A DNA stretch of 64,000 nt from Udeniomyces pyricola (GCA_039545295.1 BCIK01000010.1:724160-788159); one strand, 5' to 3'. Shown: positions 47,319 to 56,870, counted from the first letter of the stretch. The notes: generated by a model from the sequence alone, not told the origin. Numbers and translations: made by a program.

Positions 47319-48822
47319 TACAACACGCGGAATATGGACTCTGATGTTCATCGCGGCAAGAACAAAGGCAGATAAGGTGATTATGTTTGGCCTTACCTGG
47401 ACAGCACTACCGAGCTTACCCCTGCATCTACCTCCTCTCTTCCTCTTCTCAGGCCCATCAGGACTGTCATGATGCTCTTACAGAACTAGTCACTGAAGTC
47501 ACTAAAGGAAACATGATCGGTGCTTCCAGGGAAATGAGGATGATCCTGTAGATACGGGCAGATTCTCGTTCTTCGCTGTTTTCTTTTTTCGATTAGCGGC
47601 TTCGCCATCCTAGTTCCACGCTTCTTTCTCGAGCCCTCACTGTCCACACTCTTTTACTGCTTCCCCCATATCTCTCTGCCGCGTACTACCGATAGTACTG
47701 ATAGTTTGTCGGTCTTTGGTGCCTTCTGTCGTTTCATCTGCCCCCCCCCCCTCCCTTTTGCCTCCTCGTCTGATGTCTTTTCGCGTTCAACATCTCCTAG
47801 TTGTTGGGGAACCATTTCTCTGGGTGATTCGGACTGCGGACTATGATGTCTTATCCTTTGTCTTTCACAACTCTTGATGTTATTTCGATCAATGTCTTGT
47901 TTTTGTACTCATAGACCTTATTGACTTACTCTCTGATGCCACTTCCCAGGACCCAGCGCCTTTCCGCAGCGCCATTTCCTAACGCCATCACACCTTTCCG
48001 CTCTATCTACTTGTCACCTAGAATCTTCACTCTGGCTCATGTCTCGGGCCCTTTGCAATGAGGTGAGCGAATGAACTTTGCCTCGTTCGTATCAAGCTCG
48101 AGATTCACCGTTCTTCTATGTTGTTCCAGTAGTTCTATCACATCTGCATCATATCTAGCGCTCGAGCATCGTCTCATTACTTCTGCACGTCGCGTATGAA
48201 ACGAGAAGTGCGTCGCAGACACCCGCCACGTTTCCCGCTCAATGGAAGTAGATCTACAGACGATCCAAATCAGAATCAACGTATAATAGCACTTGGCCCA
48301 TGCTAAGATGGTGTGCAATGTGAGCCTAGACTCGTTGAACTTCAGCGCTGTTCGGATGCGAAACTTGCCATCCAAAGTGGATCATCATTGCAGAGTGGCG
48401 TTGATATGGCCTCTGTTCACACCGCTCGCTACATGCAACATGTGATCGATTCAGACATTTGGCTAAATAAAGATATACGAGTTAGGAAGAGTACGTCGTG
48501 GACGAGTAAACAACATAAATATAAGGATATGTATTGTTGGTAGACATGGAAGAACCCGATATATATGTATATGATCGAATCTCAATGACAAACGTTTGAT
48601 GATAAATGGACGAAGGCAGTCGCATAAGCGGCGAAGTTCTGAACAGAGCGACTGGATTTGACACTGCACTGGATGTAGGAGGTCCTTGAAAGTTGCTGGG
48701 ACCCTGATCAAGCTGGATATGGGTAGCACGCTGAAAACGTCTGTAGGTCATCTGTTGAACGGGGACTTACAGATCATGGGGACGTGCACGTATGATCTGT
48801 CAACTAAGCTCGATGTACGAGC
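47319..48822. other. 1.5-kb region, no recognisable gene
   Basis: T/C-rich sequence with an 11-base C run (47741-47751) and no protein-like frame. Between transposon fragments on both sides, it is probably degraded mobile-element DNA. Confidence 0.45.
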
Positions 48823-48872
48823 TCAGGTTTGAGGATGGGACGAGACTTGCAAAGAGCGTCTCAATGTACGAG

Positions 48873-49064
48873 CTAGACTCGGCGGCGGCGAGGAGGAGGT
48901 GTGCCGTAGGGGTGGACGCGGAGGTAGGTGTTCAGGATCCGTTTGCCTTTGAAATCGGAGGCAGGTTTCCAGGTGTTGTCGAGAAATCGGTAGCCCTCCC
49001 AGTGAATTAGGGAGAACGTAAGCTCCTGGTCCTGAACGTCGATTGGAGGGGGGGGGGGGGGCAT
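48873..49064 (-). pseudogene. Chromodomain fragment of a gypsy chromovirus
   Basis: Minus-strand frame with SLIHWEGYRFLDNTWKPASD, matching the chromodomain signature (LVKWxGYxxxxxTWEPxxxL) found at the end of chromovirus integrases. The frame ends in a short basic tail (RRRR). A 14-base G run at 49048-49061 lies at its upstream edge and marks the join to unrelated copia sequence. Confidence 0.65.
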
Positions 49065-49112
49065 CCTGGATCCGGTGCTCGGGCCGGGGTGATGAGGTAG
49101 GGGGAGAGCGAC

Positions 49113-49500
49113 CTAGACTTGTGTTCCGTCGAGGAAAGTGAGAGTGCACTGGCCGGAGCTCCGCTTCCAGCTGACGTCGAGACCAGAGGCGTTGAGAGAA
49201 GAAATGGCAACGAGATTCTTGCCGAAATCAAGAACGACGAGAGCGCGAGGAATGACGAGAGACTCAGACGAGCCAGGAAGAGGAAGAGGCAGGAAGAGGG
49301 TACCGATGTGGGTCGAGTACACGACGGCGTCGTTGCTGACTCGAATCGCCGATCGGAAAGGTCGTGGGTCCTTGACCTGGTCGAGAGTCCTGACAAACGT
49401 CTCAGTAGCTCCGGTGTCTATATAGTACGACGAGTCGGAGGCAGCGGCAACGAGAGCATGGGCAGGGGCACTGGTGACCAAGAGATCGAAGTAAAATGAG
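49113..49500 (-). pseudogene. Copia-type aspartic protease fragment
   Basis: The translation contains SYYIDTGATETFV (catalytic D-T/S-G), RVSNDAVVYSTHIGTLFLPL, LDFGKNLVAISSLNASGLDV and GQCTLTFLDGT. This is the Ty1/copia order: protease active site, then the xxNLxSxSxLxxxG region leading to the integrase. Integrase is not reached, because the frame stops and the G run and chromodomain follow. It is therefore truncated. Confidence 0.7.
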
Positions 49501-49621
49501 GTCGTCCAGATTGGCCGACGGAGCAGGCACGTAAGAACTGACGGGATCCAGAAGATCGAGAGAAGAAAGAAGGCGAGGGGGCAGTGGTGGGACGGGGAGC
49601 AGACAAAGGACGGAGACACCG

Positions 49622-50740
49622 TCAATGTTGGTCCGAGGTGGCGTCGGGCAACGGGGCGAGGTAGGATGCCGAGGAAACGTTGAGCCGAGGTCCGGGACGG
49701 CGCAGAGGGCAACGATCGGCGAAATGACCGCTGTGGCCGCAGTAGGAACAGAGGCCGAGTTGCCGACGGCGGAGTTTCTCGGCGTCGGAAAGGGGACCTC
49801 GGGGACGACTAGTGGCGTCGACGTCCATTGGAACGCCGGCGGGAGGAGCAGGGACGAAAGGGCGGGGAGCAGCAGGAGCGAAGGCGTAGGACAGAGCAGG
49901 AGCGGAGCGGACAGGAGTTTCTGATCGGGAAGAGGATCGGTTATACTGGTCAAGAAGGACATCATAGCGAGTGGCCCGGCTGATGAGATCCTCCAGGGAG
50001 TGGCACTCCGAAGCGTCGAGAATCCGTTCCTTGATGCTAGCCTTGAGACCGTTGAAGAACGCGTACCGCTTGGAATCCTCGTCGACGTTCAAGAAGGAAT
50101 GGTGGCGACGGAAGGCAATGGCGTAATCCGTGACGCTGGTCGTCTGGCGGAGGGAAGCGAGGGCTTGGCGGGAGACAATTGCCCGGTCGTAGTAACCGAA
50201 ATCCTGGAGAAGCCGAGACTTGAACGTGGGCCAGGTCGTCATCCAATCGGGCCGGGGGGTATCGGGGTCCAGGTAAGGTTCGACCCAGCAGAAGGCGGCT
50301 CCCTCGAGGAAAGAGATGGCGTAGTTAACACGGACGGAGTGGGACTGGTACGACAGGGGATCGGTGTGGAAAACCAGGTCACATTGGGAGACGAATTGCT
50401 TGGCATCGGAGGTGACTCGGCCGGAGAAGGGCTTGGGCGAGTTGAGCTTGGCGCCTCGGGGAATTTGATCGGTGGTGGCGGAAACAGAGGCGGAAACAGG
50501 GGCAGGAACAGGTTGAGCAGCGGGGACAGGTTGAGCAGCAGGGACAGGTTGAGCGAGGGAGGCAGATTGGAGCAAAAGGGCGAGCTGTTGGGTCATTTGG
50601 GCGAAGATTTGCTGTTGCTCGGCTTGGATTTGCCGTTGCTCGGTTTGGATCTGCTGTTGCTCGGCTTGACGTTCCCAGAGGACTTGAGCCCAGTTGTCGG
50701 GCAGGACGGGAGGATCGGGATTGCGATCGGAATCGGACAT
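49622..50740 (-). CDS. Gag of a Ty3/gypsy element
   Basis: An intact 372-codon frame from ATG 50740. The start is MSDSDRNPDPPVLPDNWAQV, then a Gln-rich coiled coil (QQQIQTEQRQIQAEQQQIFA), then three tandem AQPVPA repeats. The retrotransposon gag core reads KPFSGRVTSDAKQFVSQCDL, FHTDPLSYQSHSVRVNYAIS, FLEGAAFCWVEPYL and FGYYDRAIVSRQAL. A single zinc knuckle CSYCGHSGHFADRC lies near the C-terminus. The LTR-like sequence at 50798-51153 is just upstream, so the element's 5' end is preserved. Pol does not continue: after the stop at 49622 the sequence passes to a copia protease. Gag may be expressible, but the element cannot be autonomous here. Confidence 0.8.
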   Translation of the reverse strand: MSDSDRNPDPPVLPDNWAQVLWERQAEQQQIQTEQRQIQAEQQQIFAQMTQQLALLLQSASLAQPVPAAQPVPAAQPVPAPVSASVSATTDQIPRGAKLNSPKPFSGRVTSDAKQFVSQCDLVFHTDPLSYQSHSVRVNYAISFLEGAAFCWVEPYLDPDTPRPDWMTTWPTFKSRLLQDFGYYDRAIVSRQALASLRQTTSVTDYAIAFRRHHSFLNVDEDSKRYAFFNGLKASIKERILDASECHSLEDLISRATRYDVLLDQYNRSSSRSETPVRSAPALSYAFAPAAPRPFVPAPPAGVPMDVDATSRPRGPLSDAEKLRRRQLGLCSYCGHSGHFADRCPLRRPGPRLNVSSASYLAPLPDATSDQH

Positions 50741-50797
50741 GGTACGATGATGAGGGCGAGGTGTGGATAAGCAGGTGACTGGAAGTAGATCTCGAAT

Positions 50798-51153
50798 TGT
50801 TACGAGCTGAGGGTGGGAGTGGGTTGCGATGGGTGAATCGAGGTACGAGGATCGAGGGAGAAGTCAGGTGCTTATCAGGCAAGAGGGCAGAACGAGGATA
50901 GTTCACGGAGAGACTCAGGAGTGGTTCGAGGACAGGTTCGGGGAGCAAGAGGTCATTCGAGATAGAGAACAAAAGGGTACGAAATCGTATGAGGCTTTAT
51001 AGTAAAGGAAAGACGCACGGGTCAAGGTATCGGACCGGAGTGAGGCAAGATGTGATGAGACCAGAGTCCGGAAGTCTGGCAGTGGAGATGGGGATGGATC
51101 TAAAAGTACATGGGGCGCAAGGAAGAAGTGGGGCACCGGACCGCGATCAGCAA
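50798..51153 (-). repeat. LTR of the gypsy element (short variant)
   Basis: It begins TGTTACGAGCTGAGGG on the plus strand and matches the solo LTRs at 58094-58646 and 61205-61718 through TCGAGG..GAAGTCAGGTGCTTATCA and the GAGGTCATTCGAGATAGAGA block. It lacks about 160 bp present near the far end of those copies, and its far terminus is eroded. It lies 57 bp upstream of the gag ATG, as expected for a 5' LTR of a minus-strand element. Confidence 0.7.
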
Positions 51154-51213
51154 TACACACCCCGTGCTTCGAACTCTCGAATCAGGCGAGACCAAACCAG
51201 CGACAAGGAAGAC

Positions 51214-52203
51214 TTAGAGGCCACCCTCACTGGGGAGCCACGTATCATTGAGTCCTGACGTCCAGTGATCCGGATTGTTTGGATCAGGAGGCTCCTCGGT
51301 CAGATCCATCGTCAGAAAATCGTCCACAATCTCGGCGACGTTGGCGCTAGCCCGAGATTGGTGGGAGGAAGATGATCCATTGGACTTGCGCTTGACTTCG
51401 TTGAGGGCCCTTTGGCGAAACTGGACGATGCAGTGTTGATCGGAGTGGCCTTGACCGTGGACGGAACAGTAATCGTTCTCGACAAATGGAAGGAAAGTGG
51501 CATCGTCAGGGCGGCTTGAAGAATGAGAGCGAACTTGTGAAGGATGACCAGAAGGTGGTCGGCGAGACGTAGCGATGAGAGCCTGGGAGGAGCTGTGGGA
51601 GGAGCTGTGGGAGGCTTTGACCCTGGCAAACTCGGAAAGGAGGGAAGAGATGACGTCGCTCGAGGTAAGATCGTCCTTGAGTCCAAGGACTTGAGCGAGG
51701 GGCTGGCACGACGGAGGAAAAGCCATGAGGATGCCGTAGGCAAATGACTTATCGTCCAAATTGGCTCCAGCAGACCTAAGCTGACGATAGGCAGTCTGCA
51801 TCTTGCCGATCTCGTGAGCGGGATCCGTGACCTGATCGGAAATTGAGGTTTGGAAAATCGTTCGGTAGTGCTGAACGAGATGGCCACCGGTGCTGGATCC
51901 GTAGGCCGAGGCGAGAGAGGCCCAGAGGAAAGGTACGGAGCGATCGGGGTTCGCGGGCAGAGAAGCCCGCACGAGAGGAGACAGGGTGAGGAAGATGATT
52001 CTGTAGGCGCGACCGGCGGCCTTGGAATCGGGTTTTGAAGTTTCAAACTTCAGAGAGTCGGACAGGTAATCGGCCAGGTCGGCAGCAAGGAGGGCAGCTT
52101 CGACACACATGGCCCAGTCGGAGTAGTTCTCGTTGCCGAGAAGGATAGGGATGCCGGATCGGGTATCGGGAAGAGAGGTAGTCGGGCTCATAATCTGTTG
52201 CAT
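51214..52203 (-). CDS. Gag-like polyprotein of a Ty1/copia element
   Basis: A 329-codon frame from ATG 52203. The motif ILLGNENYSDWAMCVEAALL is the copia gag opening (LxGxNYxxWxxxxxxxL). AYRIIFLTLSPLVRASL, FLWASLASAYGS and ISDQVTDPAHEIGKMQTAYR match the UBN2-type gag core. A zinc-knuckle-like CSVHGQGHSDQHC follows, then a Ser-rich tail. It stops at 51214 without continuing into protease. The gypsy LTR begins 60 bp beyond, so the rest of the element has been displaced or lost. A copia protease piece at 49.1-49.5 kb, same strand, could be its continuation beyond the gypsy insertion. Confidence 0.72.
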   Translation of the reverse strand: MQQIMSPTTSLPDTRSGIPILLGNENYSDWAMCVEAALLAADLADYLSDSLKFETSKPDSKAAGRAYRIIFLTLSPLVRASLPANPDRSVPFLWASLASAYGSSTGGHLVQHYRTIFQTSISDQVTDPAHEIGKMQTAYRQLRSAGANLDDKSFAYGILMAFPPSCQPLAQVLGLKDDLTSSDVISSLLSEFARVKASHSSSHSSSQALIATSRRPPSGHPSQVRSHSSSRPDDATFLPFVENDYCSVHGQGHSDQHCIVQFRQRALNEVKRKSNGSSSSHQSRASANVAEIVDDFLTMDLTEEPPDPNNPDHWTSGLNDTWLPSEGGL

Positions 52204-52270
52204 CCTGACCGGAAAGGTTATTCAGGCATGCGGTGAAAGATTTGAGGAAGAGTAGAAGCAGAGGGAGAGC

Positions 52271-53163
52271 TTGACGAGCAGCAGAGAAAAAGCCAGAGGT
52301 GTCAACCTTGTCCCTCTGACGACCAAGACAGTGCGCCGAGAACTCACTAGGTTCGTCGCTCGAGCGGCACACGACGATATCATCATTCGTCGTATCCATT
52401 CCGATCTTGGTGGAGAGTTCATCACCGACGCACTCAAGGACTTGATGGCTGAGAAAGGGATCATCCATACGTTCTCACGTTGCTATCTCAAGGGATGTCG
52501 TTTTCCCCCTGCCGGGGGAGGATGGCCCACCACGAGACGAGGCGCTTCCCGAGCTCCTCGAAGATCCGAGTGTGTACTTTGGTCTTGGCCCAGGGGATTC
52601 TGCTGAGACGTCAGTGGATTCGTTAGCGATTGGGGAGGATGGACGCATCTTTTCGCCATCATCAGACGTTGAGTCCCCATCCCTTGCATCGTTTGTTGAC
52701 CAGGGATCAGATACTCGCTCACCTGCCTCGTCCGTTCTTCACGACGATACCATCAGGCCAACCAACGAGTCATTCCAGGCAGGGTCACAATCCGGGGGAG
52801 CAGAAGCTGGGGGAGCAGGAGCCGTGGGAGCAGGAGAGTCAGAGGCAGGGGCAGTTGAAGATGGAGGAGAACAAGTCGCCGCGCGTCCAGATTCGATAAC
52901 TACGCTTGCATCACGTCATCGTACCCCATCGTCGCCACCTTTGCCCTCTCTGTTGCCTGTCCCACCTTCGTCATCTCTGTCACCCCTGTCATCGTCTACC
53001 TTGCCCACTCCTGCCACTTCGACCCTTATCGATCTCGATGACACGCATCCGTCATCTCCCACGCCGCCTTTGGAAAGAAAGTTTTCCAGTATTGGCATGC
53101 ACCTATCGAATAAGTTATCCCAGAGAGACATTTCGCATGATATGTTCTACCCAATCAAAGGCT
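52271..53163 (+). pseudogene. Copia integrase core and linker, truncated
   Basis: Plus-strand frames read VRRELTRFVARAAHDDIIIR then RIHSDLGGEFITDALKDLMA and EKGIIHTFS. This is the copia integrase catalytic core around the second acidic residue (SDxGGEF). A frame shift near 52500 follows. The frame then continues DPSVYFGLGPGDSAETSVDS into a long Ser/Pro/Gly-rich linker like that between integrase and reverse transcriptase. It ends near 53163, where mitochondrial-like DNA begins. The orientation is opposite to the adjacent copia gag, so they are not one intact element. Confidence 0.65.
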
Positions 53164-53383
53164 AAATCTGTTCTAGGACAGTTATGTATTGCCAAAAGCA
53201 CACCTCTTACGATTTGAAGAACTAAACATCCTGCAAGAAGTGAACCTATGTTTCACATACAGGAGAGTCTTCTCGGTTGTGCCCTGTCAACAACAAAACT
53301 ATTTAAAACCCCTAGTAAGGGATTACTTTTCAATCAACGCATAATTTGCCAAGGAATCAAACCTATTTGATCTGATACTTACT

Positions 53384-53453
53384 TGAGTCGGACAGGTATC
53401 AACTCGATGAAAGAGAGTTGTGTTGCCGTTCCACTAAAGCACCTTTAGTTTTC
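53384..53453 (-). tRNA. Mitochondrial tRNA-Glu(UUC) copy in NUMT
   Basis: Minus strand starts GGTGCTTTAGTGGAACGGCA and folds into an acceptor stem GGTGCTT/AAGTATC, an anticodon arm ACTCT-CTTTCAT-CGAGT (anticodon TTC, one mismatch at the closing pair) and a T arm CCTGTCCGACTCAAG. The layout is typical of mitochondrial tRNA-Glu. Probably not functional in the nucleus. Confidence 0.65.
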
Positions 53454-53505
53454 ACTTTTCTGGAGACAGAGAAGTCGAACATCCATAAAATAGATTACTT
53501 TATTC

Positions 53506-53575
53506 GATTTCAACTAGATTCGAACTAGCTTTAGGCAGTTAACACCTGCCCGTGAGACCCATTTAGGATAAAATA
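53506..53575 (-). tRNA. Mitochondrial tRNA-Asn(GUU) copy in NUMT
   Basis: The anticodon arm GGCAG-GTGTTAA-CTGCC has a perfect 5-bp stem, a 7-base loop and anticodon GTT. The T arm is GCTAG-TTCGAAT-CTAGT. The acceptor TATTTTA/TGAAATC has one mismatch. Confidence 0.6.
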
Positions 53576-53829
53576 GCTATCTTCTCAGCCCTCATGGACC
53601 TAACCATTCTCTTATTCACTTTGTATGCGGAAAAAGATGCAGGCATGACCCTTGCATGCCTTAGTAAAGCTAAGAAAGGCTCAAACTAAATTTAGCGGTA
53701 AGTGAAAAAGGCTTTGAGGTTTGAGGTATATACGCTTTAAATTTTAAAGCCAAACAAGCACCTCTCACACCTGCAGATTATTGGAGCCAAAACTACCCCT
53801 CCTCAAGTCTACATATCCCCTTCCTCCCT

Positions 53830-54069
53830 CTATAGGTGAGAAATCCTCCTGTTAAAATCATGGCTTGTTCTAATCATAGTTCCTCTCATCCTATATCCTA
53901 GTAAAAGAGAAGCGCCGGCCAAGCACAATCTAATCAGAACAGGCGAATAAGCTAAATTTCTTTTTGAGAGAAAGATATCCCGGAAAAAACCTGGAAATTC
54001 CCCATTTCCTGATTCAAACATTCGAATAGAGTAAAAAGCTGTTAACCCAGCTCTTAAGATGGATATCAA
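53830..54069 (-). pseudogene. nad5-like fragment in NUMT
   Basis: The frame reads ILRAGLTAFYSIRMFESGNG, resembling the TAFYSIR segment in the C-terminal half of NADH dehydrogenase subunit 5, followed by LAGASLLLGYRMRGTMI, comparable to the SIFLGYxTKD stretch. The match is short and diverged. The surrounding mitochondrial genes support it. Confidence 0.45.
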
Positions 54070-54099
54070 TCAAAGAGTGTTGTGAGAATAAAGATAATG

Positions 54100-55090
54100 C
54101 ACGGACATTGTTTCGAAAGTGACGTCTTTTTCAAAATCTAGACTTGAATAAGTAAGAGCATACAGACATAAAGAAGCCATAAAAGATGCACCTCTGGGAA
54201 GAGGTAATCTCCCCCCAAGTCTACCTACCCCCCGCAGATCTTGACTGCCACCAATCTCGTGGATGACTATTCCTGTTCCAAAAAAATCATAGCCTTATAA
54301 GTCGCATGAGTGACCAATGATAACATCTCTGAGTGGGTCATCGGCAAATTTCTTGCCATGGTTATTGTGGCTACTTGCCTACAGGTAGAAAAGGCAACCA
54401 CCCGTTTTATGTCTATTTCATGCTATCCTGTCAAACACGCTGAAATCTAGCCTCTTCACCCCAGAATTGCAACTGATAAGAGGCATTCTCTACTGTTCTC
54501 AAAGAAGGTATCCATAGATCAAGAAGATATACACCTGATTTCAAAAGTGTAGCCGCGTGAATAAGTGCGGAAACAGGAGAAGAGGCTTCCATAGCGTTCG
54601 GAAGTCAGGCGTGCAAAAAAATCTCCGCACTTTTGCCCAAAGCCGCTGATCATATAGGTACTATAATGGCAAGTAGACTGTCAGAATTAAAAAAAAAAAC
54701 AATTAAATCATTGAAAGTTGCAACAATCTTCTGGTCTTCTATCATAAGCCAGATTGACGATTAATGATAATCCAAGAGCCTATTCTGCTCCTGCGGCTGT
54801 GATGACCAACAATACGAAAGTAGGACCTCAGATGTCAGATTTAGATTCTCTTATGAAAGAAAACAGAAGTGAGCAACCTAAAAGCATGATTTACAAGGAA
54901 AACATAGGATGCAGCAATCTCTAGCTTATACTTAACAAGCCTATCAAACCTAATGAAAAAAGAACAAGTCTCAAAAATCGAAGCTATCTAACATGTTAAT
55001 CTTTGCTTATTCGTATCTGATCAAATCAGGATTTAAACCCTTCATGGAACTTAAGACATTCACTTATCTAAATTCTAAGTCGGAAATCTG
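54100..55090. other. NUMT section without identified genes
   Basis: AT-rich mitochondrial-like DNA with stop codons in all frames and one copy of the intergenic motif at 54216. It probably represents mitochondrial spacer, intron or rRNA sequence too diverged for me to name. Confidence 0.4.
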
Positions 55091-55162
55091 GCCTGAAGCA
55101 AGAATCGAACTTGCATAAAAACATCATAAGTGTTTCATGATAGCCTTTATATCATTCAGGCA
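55091..55162 (-). tRNA. Mitochondrial tRNA copy, anticodon reads TAT (Met/Ile type)
   Basis: Acceptor TGCCTGA/TTCAGGC, anticodon arm AAACA-CTTATGA-TGTTT and T arm GCAAG-TTCGATT-CTTGC all pair well. The anticodon reads TAT. The acceptor TGCCTGA is like mitochondrial tRNA-Met, so this could be a CAT anticodon mutated to TAT. Confidence 0.6.
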
Positions 55163-55193
55163 TGGTCCTCAAGTCTACCTATCCCCCTCTCCC

Positions 55194-55275
55194 TGCAAGA
55201 TGGGAGACTTGAACTCTCACGGCATTGCCACTTAGGCTTAAACTAAGCCTGTTTACCAATCACAGCAAATTTGCA
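55194..55275 (-). tRNA. Mitochondrial tRNA-Leu(UAA) copy in NUMT
   Basis: Anticodon arm CTTAG-TTTAAGC-CTAAG is perfect with anticodon TAA. The D loop contains TTGGTAAAC. A long variable arm (GGC-AAT-GCC) marks the Leu class. T arm GAGAG-TTCAAGT-CTC. One mismatch in the acceptor. Confidence 0.75.
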
Positions 55276-55276
55276 T

Positions 55277-55356
55277 GATTACAGAGACTCGAACTCTCAC
55301 GGTTCATAGACCACTACAGCTTGAACGCAGCTTAGCTTCCAATTTCACGTGTAATC
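55277..55356 (-). tRNA. Mitochondrial tRNA-Leu(CAA) copy in NUMT
   Basis: Acceptor GATTACA/TGTAATC is a perfect 7-bp stem. Anticodon arm CTGCG-TTCAAGC-TGTAG gives anticodon CAA. A long variable arm GGTC-TATGAACC and T arm GAGAG-TTCGAGT-CTCTG follow. One base separates it from the tRNA-Leu(UAA) copy. Confidence 0.72.
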
Positions 55357-55384
55357 TTCACGTTTCCGCTAATCAAACATTAGA

Positions 55385-56250
55385 AAATACCCGGCAGTGA
55401 TGAGCGGTATGTGCGCCCTAATTTTTTTTGACCTTTACTTAATCATCAAAGATTACTCTTGATTGCAACTGTACTCAATTGAATTTTAAGTTAAGAACCG
55501 CTGAATTTAGGCAGCCCTTGAGCACCAAATTAGATTTGTATGGAACAAACATGGGTAAGGTGTAACATTATTGTACGAAACATCATGGCCCGTTAAAGTT
55601 CTTTGGGCCGGCAGGCTGTTTGAAGGTCAATTTTGCAATAACTATTCTCAGGCGAAATGCAGAATATCAATTTGATATATTGTTTAACTTTTTATTAGTA
55701 TATAATTTTGGCATTCATCGTTCACTGGCCAGGCTAAACCGGCCTCTAATTGTTTTCACTTTATCTGCCTTTCTCTTCTCAGCAAAATCATAGGTTCGTC
55801 CACTGCCTTCGCAATAGATTACTCACCAAGGTCTTACAATCAAATACATTGAACCGTTAATGTGAGCCATGATGGGCGTTTCAAACACTTCGAGTGCACT
55901 CAAAGGCAAATAGCTTGAAAGAGCTTTACGCCTAATAAAGTTGTTAAAGACATGAGAGGTTTTGGTTTAACCGCGTCTGCTGGCACCAAGCTTGTACACC
56001 TCATATAAGATCTAATCGACCATCTAGTCCTTAGTCTCCGACTGATTATCTACTTAGGGCAACGCCAAAATAGCCACTTTGACCTAAGGTTTTTGTCTAC
56101 TTTTCTGCACTGCAGGCGCTATAGCGCAAAGGATTTCCCTCTTACAAGCTAAGCACAGGAGCAAGAGCTTTCTATCCAAGTAAGCTCTAACCTATATAGG
56201 GTAGAACCGATCATACCCCGAGAAGGTAGTCGCGGGAAAACAAAAATTGC
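55385..56250 (-). rRNA. Mitochondrial small-subunit rRNA copy (rns) in NUMT
   Basis: On the minus strand the near-invariant 530 loop reads GTGCCAGCAGACGCGGTTAA (55966-55987), followed by GGCGTAAAGCTCTTTCAAGC and GCGAAGGCAGTGGACGAACC, matching the 16S order. Further on there is GGTGCTCAAGGGCTGCCT (the GTGCTGCATGGCTG region) and GCGCACATACCGCTCATCAC, the decoding-site region (about 55393-55420). The distance between the last two is shorter than in bacterial 16S, so an internal deletion is likely. Ends are estimated. Confidence 0.72.
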
Positions 56251-56540
56251 AAGCAACAGGCCTTAATTATCAACAATATTGTTTTTAACCTTACATATTG
56301 AGGTTTGACAAACTACTTTCCTCGCTAAATGGTTGTGCTAAGTCTACTTTAGAAGTGGCCAAAATCGAAAACTTGCATGTGCTGACTTTTTGGAAATAGC
56401 TTTATAACCCAACCATAGCCAAATTCGTATATCAAAATAAAGCAGATTGATTTTTTCCTTATCGCCGAATCATGCCGTAAGGGCTTCAATAAATACTAAC
56501 ACCTCCAGAAAGAATAAATGAAGAGATATCGAAGCACCTC

Positions 56541-56611
56541 TAAAACATGAAAGAATTGAACTTTCTTCACGCTGGTGTAAATAGCGTGCTAAGTCAATCA
56601 GCTAATATTTT
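56541..56611 (-). tRNA. Mitochondrial tRNA-Val(UAC) copy in NUMT
   Basis: Acceptor AAAATAT/ATGTTTT (7 pairs), D arm GCTGATTGACTTAGC, anticodon arm CGCTA-TTTACAC-CAGCG (anticodon TAC, one A.C mismatch) and T arm GAAAG-TTCAATT-CTTTC give a near-complete cloverleaf. Confidence 0.65.
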
Positions 56612-56678
56612 TTGATAGCTTAATTGTTGCGTAAATACTGCACTTGCTTTAAGGGTAAGATACTATGAATGAGAGTAT

Positions 56679-56870
56679 TCAGGCAAAAAGACCAGTAGCT
56701 TCTGCCAAAGCAAAACCTGGAATTGTGTATCTAGATGTTTGTCTTGTGAGACTTGGAACTCGAGAAACCCCTCTGATAAAGGAGCTGAAAATCCTACCAA
56801 TACTGATCCTCGCGCCGGTCAGTCCAATGGCTGCTAATCCTGCTTCCATAGTTCTTACTGCAGAAGCCAT
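56679..56870 (-). pseudogene. atp9 copy (ATP synthase subunit c) in NUMT
   Basis: The frame reads MEAGLAAIGLTGARISIGRI, then FSSFIRGVSRVPSLTRQ and PGFALAEATGLFA. This is the subunit c hairpin: first helix with the Gly motif, the polar loop RxPSL, and the second helix with the proton-carrying Glu in ALAEATGLFA. Gly residues of the packing motif GAGIGIG are replaced by Arg and Ser, and the final helix is cut short, so it is not a working gene. Confidence 0.8.

Noticed and set aside
49113..50740. Reading gypsy gag and the downstream protease as one gag-pol
   Set aside because: The protease has copia features (IDTGAT, then NLVAISSLNASG) and is in a different frame after a stop at 49622, whereas gypsy proteases have a different downstream signature.
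50000..50770. 256-codon plus-strand frame
   Set aside because: Antisense to the gypsy gag, with Gly/Leu/Arg repeats mirroring gag codons. The gag frame has recognisable domains and a zinc knuckle, this one has none.
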